DNA of 30,563 bases from a virus, in the IMG/VR virus record IMGVR_UViG_3300032213_001208, positions 1-30,563 of that record, one strand, 5' to 3'. Positions 7,372-15,204 of this stretch are shown piece after piece. Numbering within the stretch: position 1 is the stretch's first letter; every line of letters begins with the position of its first letter. A model generated the notes under the pieces. It was not told where the DNA came from. It worked only from the letters and a program-made list of their open reading frames with translations, and did not search any database. The translations under genes were made by a program, and so were the position numbers.

Positions 7372-8195
7372 GGTATAAATCCTAATACATACGGCTTGAA
7401 TGTGTTCTGAAGGTAACGCCAATGAGACCAGTGGGGAGCTTCAGATTCGGCTCGCTGTAGCCAACCTCTGTTGTTCAAGTTGAACACTCCATCGAACAGG
7501 TGTCCCAGATCAATGTGGCTGCATTGGGGGAACTCTTTATAAATCTGCCATGATAATGGTTTGGCCAGAAAGCCAGCACACCATACAAAAATCGTAGTCT
7601 GATCGGCTTCATCCTGACACTTCCACAGAGTTTGCTGATATTCGCGGTAAGCGTCAGTCTGTGGGATCAGTATTGTCTCTACGGCACCCAGACAGTGTGC
7701 CGCCTTCCTGACTGTTTGATTGCAGACCAGAACGACTCTATGCCCTCCTGTTCTTAATTCGTCGATTAGCTCAATGGTTCCTTTGCTGTCGACTGTCTGA
7801 TTGACTTCATCGTGAGTTGTGTACCATACGTCGCCAGCACACCATCTGGTCTTCTCCAGTAACCCCGGCTTTGACCGGACATATCTGTCAAACACTTGTG
7901 ACGACTCAAGGTTGTACTCGATTTGCCAAGTTGCTCCTACGAGTATGTGGGAGCTATCTTTATGCACAATCTCATCTGCGAGTTCTTCAAACGTATTGAA
8001 CAAAGCATCACACACATTTTTAGTATAGTGGTGCTCCTCGCTGGTCGTTTGCTTAGGAGATCGCAGGTGAAACATTGCATTCCACTCACCATCATTGTAT
8101 CTGATATGCAGGAATGGCTCTTTCTTGTCGAGCCAATTTCGCATCTGATCCATTGTATCCTTGACACTTAACCCGTATGTATGAGCACTAGACAT
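7368..8195 (-). CDS. Putative GT-D-fold glycosyltransferase
   Basis: This 275-residue protein opens with FLHIRYNDGEWNAM (about 28-41), like the R-(F/Y)-x-D-G-E motif of GT-D glycosyltransferases (SP_1767/DUF1792-type), where the D and E bind metal and sugar nucleotide. Near the C-terminus SHIDLGHLFDGVF matches the 'D-x-G-x-x-x-D' segment of the same group. The middle part (HRVVLVCNQTVRKAA, then TIFVWCAGFLA) looks like a Rossmann-type alpha/beta core. It sits between a GT-A glycosyltransferase (8-base overlap) and a methyltransferase (GTGA overlap). Assignment is from short motifs only, so the fold is probable and the acceptor unknown. Confidence 0.55.
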   Translation of the reverse strand: MSSAHTYGLSVKDTMDQMRNWLDKKEPFLHIRYNDGEWNAMFHLRSPKQTTSEEHHYTKNVCDALFNTFEELADEIVHKDSSHILVGATWQIEYNLESSQVFDRYVRSKPGLLEKTRWCAGDVWYTTHDEVNQTVDSKGTIELIDELRTGGHRVVLVCNQTVRKAAHCLGAVETILIPQTDAYREYQQTLWKCQDEADQTTIFVWCAGFLAKPLSWQIYKEFPQCSHIDLGHLFDGVFNLNNRGWLQRAESEAPHWSHWRYLQNTFKPYVLGFIP

Positions 8196-9039
8196 TGGAC
8201 TTCTCTTCGTTAATAAAGCATTCGGGAATTGGACCTCTGTACCACTTTACTTCTGCACCTCGGGGTAAGCTATCACCGGGCTTCCAAGTTTCAAACATAG
8301 ATCGACTTTCGCAGTACCAGCGTCGTCGTCTATCTGCTGCTTCTCCTCGGGCCTTGTAATAGTCATTCTTAGCTTTACGCAACGTATGGCTGGCAGCAAA
8401 TGCCATATGGATACATGATGGCTCAGAATAAAACTTTAAGTTGCCAACCAAATCAGGATCTTCGGGACGTTGATGGTTGCCTGCGTACCTGAGTCCTGTT
8501 GACCAACGAATCCCCTTGGTATGCCTCATGTCCCAGAAGCCACCAACCACTTCCAAAGTGAACAAAGGTTCTTCCTGAATACATGCAGGATGCCATGGAT
8601 GTGTGAATTGGAAACAAAAGTGTCGAGTACTGCTGTCTTCACTCTCCATGATGTTGTTGATAATACTTTGGTCGGCTCGCATGTAGAACTCATCGGCATC
8701 CAGAATCATTATAAACTCTGGACGTGTATCGACTAAGTAATCCAAGTACGCCTGACGTGCAGCGACTTTACCAAGTGCTGGGTCTTCATGCTTGGTAAAG
8801 CCATACTTGATGTGAGTAATACGTTTGTCGATGGCAGCTAAGCGGGTAAGATACTCCGTGGTACCGTCTACGGATAGACCATCAGCAGAGACTAACTCAG
8901 GATTAGTTTCTGCATATACTTTATCTGCGGCTTCTACGAACACCCATTCAACTAATCCCGGCCAGTTCTTATGTTGTTCGTAGAGTTTAGGGAGCCATTC
9001 CATCTCATTGAGCACCAGAGTGCAGAGTGCAAGTTTCAT
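8188..9039 (-). CDS. GT-A fold glycosyltransferase (family 2-like)
   Basis: The 283-residue product starts MKLALCTLVLNE, the typical first strand of GT2-like enzymes. It continues to IMILDADEFY, with the metal-binding D114-A-D116 (DxD). The segment after it (WHPACIQEEPLF... GFWDMRHTKG) resembles the acceptor-binding half of glycosyltransferases acting on glycans. The open frame extends to 9087, but the ATG at 9039 overlaps the preceding TGA as ATGA and follows ACTGGAG, so it is preferred. Residues after the DxD contain several Trp, His and Arg, as expected for a sugar-binding cleft. No signal peptide or membrane segment is visible, so it probably acts in the cytoplasm. Confidence 0.75.
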   Translation of the reverse strand: MKLALCTLVLNEMEWLPKLYEQHKNWPGLVEWVFVEAADKVYAETNPELVSADGLSVDGTTEYLTRLAAIDKRITHIKYGFTKHEDPALGKVAARQAYLDYLVDTRPEFIMILDADEFYMRADQSIINNIMESEDSSTRHFCFQFTHPWHPACIQEEPLFTLEVVGGFWDMRHTKGIRWSTGLRYAGNHQRPEDPDLVGNLKFYSEPSCIHMAFAASHTLRKAKNDYYKARGEAADRRRRWYCESRSMFETWKPGDSLPRGAEVKWYRGPIPECFINEEKSNV

Positions 9040-10055
9040 AGTACAGACTCCAGTGCTTCGATGTAACGGTGTTTCAGCATTTCCCATGAGTTGGCAGTAC
9101 GGTAGTTCTCACCTTCCAATGAGAACTTCTCGATGTCCTGATCTGTCCATTGGTCGATGCAAGTAGCAATAGCGACAGGATCGACTACTGATTCCTCAAT
9201 ACGAAGGCAGCCACCTCCAACCTGAGTGATGCGTCGTGAAGCAACAGGAATCAATGGTTCTTCTGGTAACCACTGGTTAGTCGGAAACCTGTTGGTCGTC
9301 ATCACCATCATGCCTGAAGCGAAGGCTTCCTGTAACGGCAAGCTAAGCCCATTGTATTTTTCTGGTGCGACATAGACATCGTACACAGGATCAAACAGTT
9401 GGTGCCGAGGAACCTCACCAGCGATGATTGTCGGGACTACTGCAGTCTTGGGCAGGTCAGCTTCCTTGAGCAGCTTGTAGATGCCTTCAGGTTTCTGACA
9501 ACGAATAGTCAGGTCGATGTCTGACTGAACGTACGCCAATGCCCTGATCAGTTCCAGTGTCCCCTTGTGGTTGCGGGAACCAATGTTACCAGCATTGTGC
9601 AGGAACCTACGTGCCTTGGTCCTGCGAGTCCACTGGATGTGGTCCTCAACAGGAACAGGGATATGGATGCCGTCAGGGAAGTATTGCTGATCCAGTAATG
9701 AAGGATTTATGAACAGATCGAACTTGTGCCGTGGATGTTCGAGAAACCATTCGTACATCGGGATGATGACAGTCTTGACTCCACGTTCGTGACAACGATT
9801 CGGGAAGTTCCAATCGAATGGAGTCTCAAAGAACAGCATCACGTCGATGTCATCGAGGAACCGTTCAACTTCTGGTCCAGCAATAGTTCTGCTGGTGATC
9901 TCCATAGTTCCTTCTGGGTACCACTCCATGTGTGAAGGAGTGCCATGAGGATGACGGTACACCATGACATCGGTGATAACGCCAGCATCATAGAAGGACT
10001 TGGCTAGATGACCCAATCCTTGTGCCGTGGCGTACCCAACGCATCCTACTCTCAT
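9036..10055 (-). CDS. GT-B fold glycosyltransferase (family 4-like)
   Basis: This 339-residue enzyme has the C-terminal donor-site signature of GT4-type transferases: APEKYNGLSLPLQEAFASGM, with the E-x7-E pair that binds the nucleotide sugar. The N-terminal half opens with a short beta strand and a glycine-containing loop (GCVGYATAQGLGH), as in the acceptor Rossmann domain. It is coupled on both sides by ATGA overlaps, to the SDR gene upstream and to the GT-A gene downstream. It probably uses a GDP- or UDP-sugar made by or fed into the neighbouring pathway. Donor and acceptor cannot be read from the sequence. Confidence 0.75.
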   Translation of the reverse strand: MRVGCVGYATAQGLGHLAKSFYDAGVITDVMVYRHPHGTPSHMEWYPEGTMEITSRTIAGPEVERFLDDIDVMLFFETPFDWNFPNRCHERGVKTVIIPMYEWFLEHPRHKFDLFINPSLLDQQYFPDGIHIPVPVEDHIQWTRRTKARRFLHNAGNIGSRNHKGTLELIRALAYVQSDIDLTIRCQKPEGIYKLLKEADLPKTAVVPTIIAGEVPRHQLFDPVYDVYVAPEKYNGLSLPLQEAFASGMMVMTTNRFPTNQWLPEEPLIPVASRRITQVGGGCLRIEESVVDPVAIATCIDQWTDQDIEKFSLEGENYRTANSWEMLKHRYIEALESVL

Positions 10056-10987
10056 GAGTTGCTCCTATACTTTTGGATTAGCATTTCCAGCAGGCTGACG
10101 ATACACAGTTTGTCTTTAGAGCCAATGGCATCGAACAGCCGACGTGAGCTACCGTAGACAGAAGGACTTCTGTACGGCATAGTAGATTCTGTGACAGTAA
10201 AGCAGGTATCGGGTACTACGTTGACAAGGAAGCAAGCATTGCGGATCAACTGGCGAATGGATGTCGTGTACGCATTGCAGACAATGTAATCGTTAGGCGT
10301 GCTCAACTGCATTAGTTCATAGACATGCTCCATGTAGTCCTTGGCGTAACCGATCGTCACGTCCTGTCCAACGTCGAACATTGCCACAGGTGCGCCTGTT
10401 GCAGCAGCTTTGCAAATCTTGTGCAGCAGGTAGTTTCCATTACGTCGTGGTGAGTCGTGGTTGTAAAGGATTCCTGTGCAGATAAACATCCCATGGTTCT
10501 GTCGGTACATTCTGGCAAGATGATATGCAGCGACCTTGGCACAAGCATAAGGACTACGCGGATTGAACGGAGTCTCTTCCGTCTGCGGTGCTGGTGCGTC
10601 ACCGAACATCGTTGATGAACACGGAATGAATACACGAGCAGACGGGCAGTGACGGCGTACAGATGCCAGCAAGTTGCTGACAGCCTTAACCGTAATGTCC
10701 ACCTGATATGCTGGATGCAGGAATGACCAGTCAACATTGTCCTGATCGGCTTCGTGGTAAATCTGGTGAGGATCTACCTTACGGATGATCTCGTCGAGAC
10801 ATAGTGCATCCGTAACGTCACCTTGGATCAGGTGGAAGTTAGGATTACCGATGTTGTGGCGTACGTTATCGAATGGGTCTTTAGACGAGTGCCGATAGAC
10901 ACCGTAGACTTCGTAGCCTTTCTCCAGCAGGATGTCAGCAAGGTAAGATCCGTCCTGGCCACATACGCCACTAATAAGAGCACGCAT
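10052..10987 (-). CDS. GDP-mannose 4,6-dehydratase-like SDR (extended SDR)
   Basis: This 311-residue Rossmann enzyme has the NAD(P) loop GVCGQDGSYLAD (residues 7-18), nearly identical in pattern to Gmd. The YxxxK pair is Y147 and K151 (RSPYACAKVAA), and the Gmd-specific GILYNHDSPRR stretch is present. In Gmd the catalytic site reads T-S-E; here the aligned residues are S124-S125-T126, so the glutamate that drives dehydration is absent. The usual YNLAAQSHV block is YHEADQDNVDW. It is also shorter than typical Gmd (about 345-370). It could therefore be a reductase or epimerase acting on a GDP-4-keto-6-deoxy sugar rather than a dehydratase. It is coupled to the C-methyltransferase gene by TAATG. 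Confidence 0.75.
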   Translation of the reverse strand: MRALISGVCGQDGSYLADILLEKGYEVYGVYRHSSKDPFDNVRHNIGNPNFHLIQGDVTDALCLDEIIRKVDPHQIYHEADQDNVDWSFLHPAYQVDITVKAVSNLLASVRRHCPSARVFIPCSSTMFGDAPAPQTEETPFNPRSPYACAKVAAYHLARMYRQNHGMFICTGILYNHDSPRRNGNYLLHKICKAAATGAPVAMFDVGQDVTIGYAKDYMEHVYELMQLSTPNDYIVCNAYTTSIRQLIRNACFLVNVVPDTCFTVTESTMPYRSPSVYGSSRRLFDAIGSKDKLCIVSLLEMLIQKYRSNS

Positions 10988-12222
10988 TAGAGAATCCTTA
11001 GTTCAGGGAGGGGGACGATGAACTTGCCACCAGCTTTACGCCATGCTTCATCCTTTTCCCGTTCAAGGAATTCTGAGATGAAAGCATAGGGCAGGACCAA
11101 CATGTAGTCTGGCCGCTGTTGGCGTACGATCGCTTCGGAGTAGATTTTGATATCAGTACCGGCTGTGACTTTGCCCCACTTCTCGGGTGAGCGTTCAGCA
11201 GCATACAGCACGTCTTCGTAGTCTAGTCCGTACCACTGAAGAAGGAAGTTACCTTTGGTTGATGCTCCGTAGACACAGACCATCTTGCCGTCTTCGTTGG
11301 CCTCGTTGATGATATCCTGAACTTCGTCTCGGTTGGCCTCCATGCGTATAATGAAATCTTCGAAGTCCTTGAGTATGTTGACTTCATTGATGAATGCGTC
11401 TACGACTCGTGCCCCCGCTTCTGGAGAACGACCAGTGGGGTATGCGGCGTGACGGATGCTGATGCGGTACGATTCACCGTTGACAGCATTGGTGGTAACG
11501 TCGTATATCATCAGGTTGTGGCGACGCAGCAGCACAGCGAGACTGTGGAGCGTGTAGAACTCCAGATGTTCGTGAGCCATGTTACCGATGTCGTTACAGT
11601 TAATCATGTTCTTCAGACACATCAACTGAGCAACGAATACGCCGTCATGCTCCAGTACAGCAGCGATGTCTGCGATGAACTGATTGGGATCGTCTAAGTC
11701 GTAGAACATACCACAAGCTGTGATGATTCTGGCCTTGTCAGTACCCAGACGCGAAGTGTAGGCTTCCTCTGACCAGAACTCATTGATCAACAGATCGACC
11801 TTCTCTTGAGGATCTGCTGTAAGGTTCTTAGCAGGTTCGACGCCAACACGGACCACATTATCAGGGTAGAAGCCTAGGAGCGTGCCATCATTAGAGCCGA
11901 TGTCCAGTACGACATCTAGTGGCTGCAGGTCTACCTGAGACATAGCATCCCGCACAACATCGGCCAAGGCTGTACGCATCGTGGCTGTAACACCAGAGCG
12001 GTACCAATAGTGGCCGGAGTACAGCAACTCTTGCGGTGCTGTGTGCGGGTTCTGGACCAGAGTACATTCTGGACAGTAGACTAACTCAAGCGGACATCTC
12101 TCACCATCGTAGGCGTGTCCGGGGTCTACAAAGTTGCTGATGTACTGATCGCCAAAGTTATACAAAGGCGTGAGTTGATCGTGACCGCAAATGCGGCACG
12201 TCGTGCGGGTGGTGTAGGACAT
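10987..12222 (-). CDS. Sugar C-methyltransferase-like, three-domain SAM enzyme
   Basis: The 411-residue protein has the three-part layout of deoxysugar C-methyltransferases (NovU/TylC3/TcaB9 group). An N-terminal zinc ribbon uses C9, C12, C50 and C53. A central SAM domain has motif I VVLDIGSNDGTL (104-115). A C-terminal Rossmann-like half contains VCVYGASTKGNFLLQW. The family's catalytic (Y/H)EH block is present as AHEHLEFYTLHSL. These enzymes add a methyl group to C3 of a 4-keto-6-deoxy nucleotide sugar, producing branched sugars; with the SDR next door a GDP-sugar is the likely substrate (inference). The ATG at 12222 lies 4 bases after the upstream stop. Confidence 0.8.
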   Translation of the reverse strand: MSYTTRTTCRICGHDQLTPLYNFGDQYISNFVDPGHAYDGERCPLELVYCPECTLVQNPHTAPQELLYSGHYWYRSGVTATMRTALADVVRDAMSQVDLQPLDVVLDIGSNDGTLLGFYPDNVVRVGVEPAKNLTADPQEKVDLLINEFWSEEAYTSRLGTDKARIITACGMFYDLDDPNQFIADIAAVLEHDGVFVAQLMCLKNMINCNDIGNMAHEHLEFYTLHSLAVLLRRHNLMIYDVTTNAVNGESYRISIRHAAYPTGRSPEAGARVVDAFINEVNILKDFEDFIIRMEANRDEVQDIINEANEDGKMVCVYGASTKGNFLLQWYGLDYEDVLYAAERSPEKWGKVTAGTDIKIYSEAIVRQQRPDYMLVLPYAFISEFLEREKDEAWRKAGGKFIVPLPELRIL

Positions 12223-12226
12223 GTTC

Positions 12227-13558
12227 TCACTTGGGGGGTAAGAGACTTAGGGGGTCAAACTCTTCAATGTAACACTTACTGATTGGGTGCTTTCGGTTAC
12301 CCATAGATGACTCTTCGCCAATGTGCTGCACTAGTGAAGGGTAATGGATGTATTCAGTCCAGCCAGCAGCATTCATGGATTCGACGATTGCACCGTCCAA
12401 CGACTTGTGCCCTCGCATTGAATCCCTACGACGAGTAACCATGTGGGGTTGTGAAAGTAACGTCTCGACTGCTGCATGATCAAACACCAATGCTACGGCA
12501 CCTCTACCGAGTTGGTGACCCTTTACAGCACGAGCAGCTTCGTGCCAACCATGTGTCTTCCCGGGAACGATAGCATCGTTTTCCATGAATGTAAAGAGGT
12601 TGAGGTAACTTTTCTCTGGTAGTGTACACTCACTCAGGTATTGCTTTAGGTTCTTTACGCAGATGAAGTCATCCTGAAAGATTGCGTAGAACTGGGACCA
12701 TGGGTTTCTGGAGTAGAGTTCAAGGAGGGTCATGTGCCAATGAGCGAAGGTTCGGATGTTCCTTCCACGGCAGATCACCTCGTGAGGCTCCAGCACGTCC
12801 ATTAAGCGACTATCGCAAGGTCCGTCGACTGAGATGATGGGTTTGTCGAAGCCAGCGTCAGCGAGGCTCTCCAGCGTTCTGGGAAGAAGATCATCTACGC
12901 GGGTCGGTACGGTAGTGACTGCGTACTCCCAAGTACCACGGATGTAGGGCAGGTCTTCGGCTGGTCGTTCCAATCCACCGTTCCACTTCATAACTTCTGA
13001 GCGAAGAAGCTCACTGTGACCTTGTGTATCGAGTACCTGACGATGGCTCGTGAATGATGGAAGTGGAGTCATGAACTTCACACCCGGGATGATGGGTGTA
13101 ATGTAATCACGGAACGCAGTTACCTGCGAATCGTGGATGCAACCGCACAGAGTTTCCTTGGGCAGAACGATATGAGGCATTGGGGGGATTCCACAGGCTT
13201 CTACGATCCAGTCACGGATACGAGCAGCAACCATTCCGGGGAGGTATTTAGCAGCAGCACGTTGATACCACTTCTGTGCATTCTTTGCTGAGCGGGCTAC
13301 GATACGTTCTGAGAGAGGGATAGTATCCTGCAGGACTTCCATCGCTGACATCGTGTTCAGTCGGTCGATCTCAGCCTTGCATTCAGAGCAAGGAACTGCG
13401 TTGCCAGTCTCGCGAACAATGATTGCGTGGAGTTTGGTACCGATATTGGAAATCAGCGAACGCTTCTTACTCTTTGCTGACAGTCTGCCTCCAGCCGGAT
13501 GGGTTGGATCACTAAATCTCAATATCTTCAGTGTCTTGGTCACTTTCAACTCCCGCAT
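12227..13558 (-). CDS. Glycosyltransferase (GT-A like) with N-terminal Cys-containing module
   Basis: The 443-residue protein has two parts. The C-terminal half has AVTTVPTR at the start, AIFQDDF (about 294-298) as the metal-binding acidic motif, and an ending with YPSLVQHIGEESSMG, a pattern common in GT-A glycosyltransferases of glycan clusters. The N-terminal part (about 35-125) has VPCSECKAEIDRLN (C57, C60) within a helical segment. From memory, similar CxC/CxxC-MN modules occur in Planctomycetota glycosyltransferases and phage-associated proteins; this needs a search. I chose the ATG at 13558 over a TTG at 13561. It overlaps the end of the small membrane-protein gene and starts the sugar cluster. 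Confidence 0.7.
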   Translation of the reverse strand: MRELKVTKTLKILRFSDPTHPAGGRLSAKSKKRSLISNIGTKLHAIIVRETGNAVPCSECKAEIDRLNTMSAMEVLQDTIPLSERIVARSAKNAQKWYQRAAAKYLPGMVAARIRDWIVEACGIPPMPHIVLPKETLCGCIHDSQVTAFRDYITPIIPGVKFMTPLPSFTSHRQVLDTQGHSELLRSEVMKWNGGLERPAEDLPYIRGTWEYAVTTVPTRVDDLLPRTLESLADAGFDKPIISVDGPCDSRLMDVLEPHEVICRGRNIRTFAHWHMTLLELYSRNPWSQFYAIFQDDFICVKNLKQYLSECTLPEKSYLNLFTFMENDAIVPGKTHGWHEAARAVKGHQLGRGAVALVFDHAAVETLLSQPHMVTRRRDSMRGHKSLDGAIVESMNAAGWTEYIHYPSLVQHIGEESSMGNRKHPISKCYIEEFDPLSLLPPK

Positions 13559-13667
13559 CAATTCTTAGTTCTCTCATCCTGATTATCTCCTGCTCATGAC
13601 TATCTAGGTGAGATATAGCTAGGGAGACAGTTACAGCCGCTACAACAACCAGAATGACGTGTCTCAT
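13512..13667 (-). CDS. Small single-span membrane protein (51 aa)
   Basis: The ATG at 13667 overlaps the stop of the upstream Cys-rich protein as ATGA. The product has an N-terminal hydrophobic segment (residues 3-18, VILVVVAAVTVSLAIS) and a soluble acidic tail (HEQE... ESDQDTEDIEI). The topology could suit a holin, a spanin-type protein or a small anchor, but no lytic gene lies beside it. It overlaps the following glycosyltransferase start by about 47 bases. The longer in-frame start at 13727 would run into the upstream gene and is not preferred. Function unknown. Confidence 0.5.
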   Translation of the reverse strand: MRHVILVVVAAVTVSLAISHLDSHEQEIIRMRELRIDAGVESDQDTEDIEI

Positions 13668-14275
13668 ATACAAGTTCCGTATCCACGGAAGTGATATCGG
13701 ATCGACCATATGGTGTCGGGGATACAACTTTCTGGCGGACCATAGTCGTAGTCGGCCCCACTACACACACTACAGTCTACGAAAGCATCCCAGTATAGAG
13801 TAGCGTACGTAGAAGCACCAGACCCGAGTGTGTTACAATCAGGGCAGGTCCAACCTGCATCTGTTTCAATCCATACTCCTGTTGGTATTGATGCTGTGGG
13901 GGACAGGCTATACTTAACGAATCCTTTGTATGTTCCCCCTCCGTCTATACAGGCAACAACGGCTTCAACTTCGAAAAACCCAACTAAGCCTGGAATCGAA
14001 TGTGTACCTACTGAAGAGAATATGGCACAGATTGTGTGCCCTGCGAATAACTCCACATACTCAGGAGTATCAGGGGAAGTAACATTCATCCTCATACCGT
14101 TATCGCAGGACACGTCTAGGCACGCTGTAATGTCGGGACACCCTAGTCCACCAGGCTCGTACCCAACGTTATCGAGAGTTGCGTCTTCAACATTAAACCC
14201 CGGGCAACAGGGAATATCACATACGCCGCAACCGCAGCCACATTCCAGTAAGGCTTGTTGTAAGTTGGAGGGCAC
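13664..14275 (-). CDS. Cys-rich virion protein, unknown function
   Basis: This 203-residue protein carries 17 cysteines, including CGCGCGVC and DIPCCP near the N-terminus and several CxxC pairs (WTCPDC, VDCSVC). It contains many aromatic and beta-prone residues, and no signal peptide. It lies at the distal end of the tail operon, where tip, fibre or receptor-binding proteins are usual. A disulphide- or metal-stabilised tail-tip or adhesin role is my inference. The start is a GTG at 14275, overlapping the preceding TAG as TAGTG with an AGGA upstream. I recognise no family. Confidence 0.55.
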   Translation of the reverse strand: MPSNLQQALLECGCGCGVCDIPCCPGFNVEDATLDNVGYEPGGLGCPDITACLDVSCDNGMRMNVTSPDTPEYVELFAGHTICAIFSSVGTHSIPGLVGFFEVEAVVACIDGGGTYKGFVKYSLSPTASIPTGVWIETDAGWTCPDCNTLGSGASTYATLYWDAFVDCSVCSGADYDYGPPESCIPDTIWSIRYHFRGYGTCI

Positions 14276-15204
14276 TATGCTGTTCCTGTTCCGCAGTCAA
14301 TCTGTACGCCCTGACAGAACACGCCTTCAACAATATACGTGTCGCAACGAGTGAGTGTAACAACTCCGTCGCAGCATTCGTAGAATCTGTCAGGGATTCC
14401 AACGAGATCATAGTTACCTGTCAGGATCATGTAAAGCGGAATTGTGTCAATTGCTGTTCCGGTCCCTGTTCCAGTACCTGTAACGGGATCGACGACAGTA
14501 TCGCCCATGTCGGTGATGATTACGTGGGCACCAATTCCCAGTGTCAACTTACGAGGATCATAACAGTAGACTAGAGCACCGTCTGCAGGTACGGATACTC
14601 TGGATGGTTGTTGCAGTGTTCCGCAAACAGCAGTATCAGTTCCAGTGTTCTCTCCTGTGATCCATTGACATGGAGTACACTCGTTGTATTGGCCAGAGCC
14701 TGTTCCAGTGTCTGTTCCTGTACCTGTAATTGAGGGGAGGTCGAAAGTTGGAGTTAGGGATAGATAAGCAGAGTAGTACCCATTGCCCAAGCATCCTACA
14801 ATCGACGCATGCCTCTGAGAGGAAGATCCTACAGCAGCAACAGGAGACCACTCAGCACCGTTACGAATGATCAGAAGCACGTCACCGATGGATGCTGAGA
14901 AAGTTGTGTAGCGATTGGTTATGGTCTGTAGGCTGATGTCGCCTGTTGCTGACTCCATATTGAGCGTGGTTGAGTCAATCGGCTGTACGTAGCGGAGCAC
15001 ACGACATTCAGCGGAAGTGTAGCCAGTTGTTGCGTTTGTTGCAGCGGCAAGATTCTCTGTGAGAACAGCATAGTACAGCATGTTGTGGAACGTATGCTGT
15101 TTAGCTTGCCCTAATTCCTGAAGTGGTAACGAATGTCCGAGTACACGCTTATGTATCTCGCGTGCGTCGTCTTCAGGATAGATACCTAGTCGATTATTGC
15201 TCAT
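14275..15204 (-). CDS. Putative distal tail/fibre structural protein with Gly-Thr linkers
   Basis: This 309-residue protein has an N-terminal helix (about 10-30) and then beta-rich segments joined by two Gly-Thr tracts (ITGTGTDTGTGSG and VTGTGTGTGTA). The C-terminal third has clustered cysteines (FYECCDG, LTRCD, FCQG, IDCG), giving 11 in all. It follows the 366-residue distal tail candidate by an ATGA overlap and precedes the Cys-rich protein, so it is probably part of the tail tip or a fibre. The Gly-Thr tracts look like flexible inter-domain linkers and could support recombination between fibres. I recognise no known family. Confidence 0.5.
   Translation of the reverse strand: MSNNRLGIYPEDDAREIHKRVLGHSLPLQELGQAKQHTFHNMLYYAVLTENLAAATNATTGYTSAECRVLRYVQPIDSTTLNMESATGDISLQTITNRYTTFSASIGDVLLIIRNGAEWSPVAAVGSSSQRHASIVGCLGNGYYSAYLSLTPTFDLPSITGTGTDTGTGSGQYNECTPCQWITGENTGTDTAVCGTLQQPSRVSVPADGALVYCYDPRKLTLGIGAHVIITDMGDTVVDPVTGTGTGTGTAIDTIPLYMILTGNYDLVGIPDRFYECCDGVVTLTRCDTYIVEGVFCQGVQIDCGTGTA
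14452..14729 (-). repeat. Two Gly-Thr codon-repeat tracts
   Basis: Two simple-sequence tracts lie inside the fibre-like gene: 14452-14483 and 14698-14729. Each is built from repeats of GGNACN-type hexamers on the coding strand (plus strand CCTGTTCCAGTACCTG-like). Similar tracts occur at 14276-14297, 22430-22443 and 30165-30192. They encode Gly-Thr linkers in different structural genes. Confidence 0.6.

Noticed and set aside
8188-9087. Longer start of the GT-A glycosyltransferase at 9087
   Set aside because: The extra 16 residues overlap the upstream gene; the ATG at 9039 with ATGA coupling matches the family start (MKLALCTLVLNE).
13515-13550. TTGAAA-17-GATATT promoter-like sequence
   Set aside because: It lies inside the beginning of the glycosyltransferase gene and the -10 is weak; it is expected by chance at this level.
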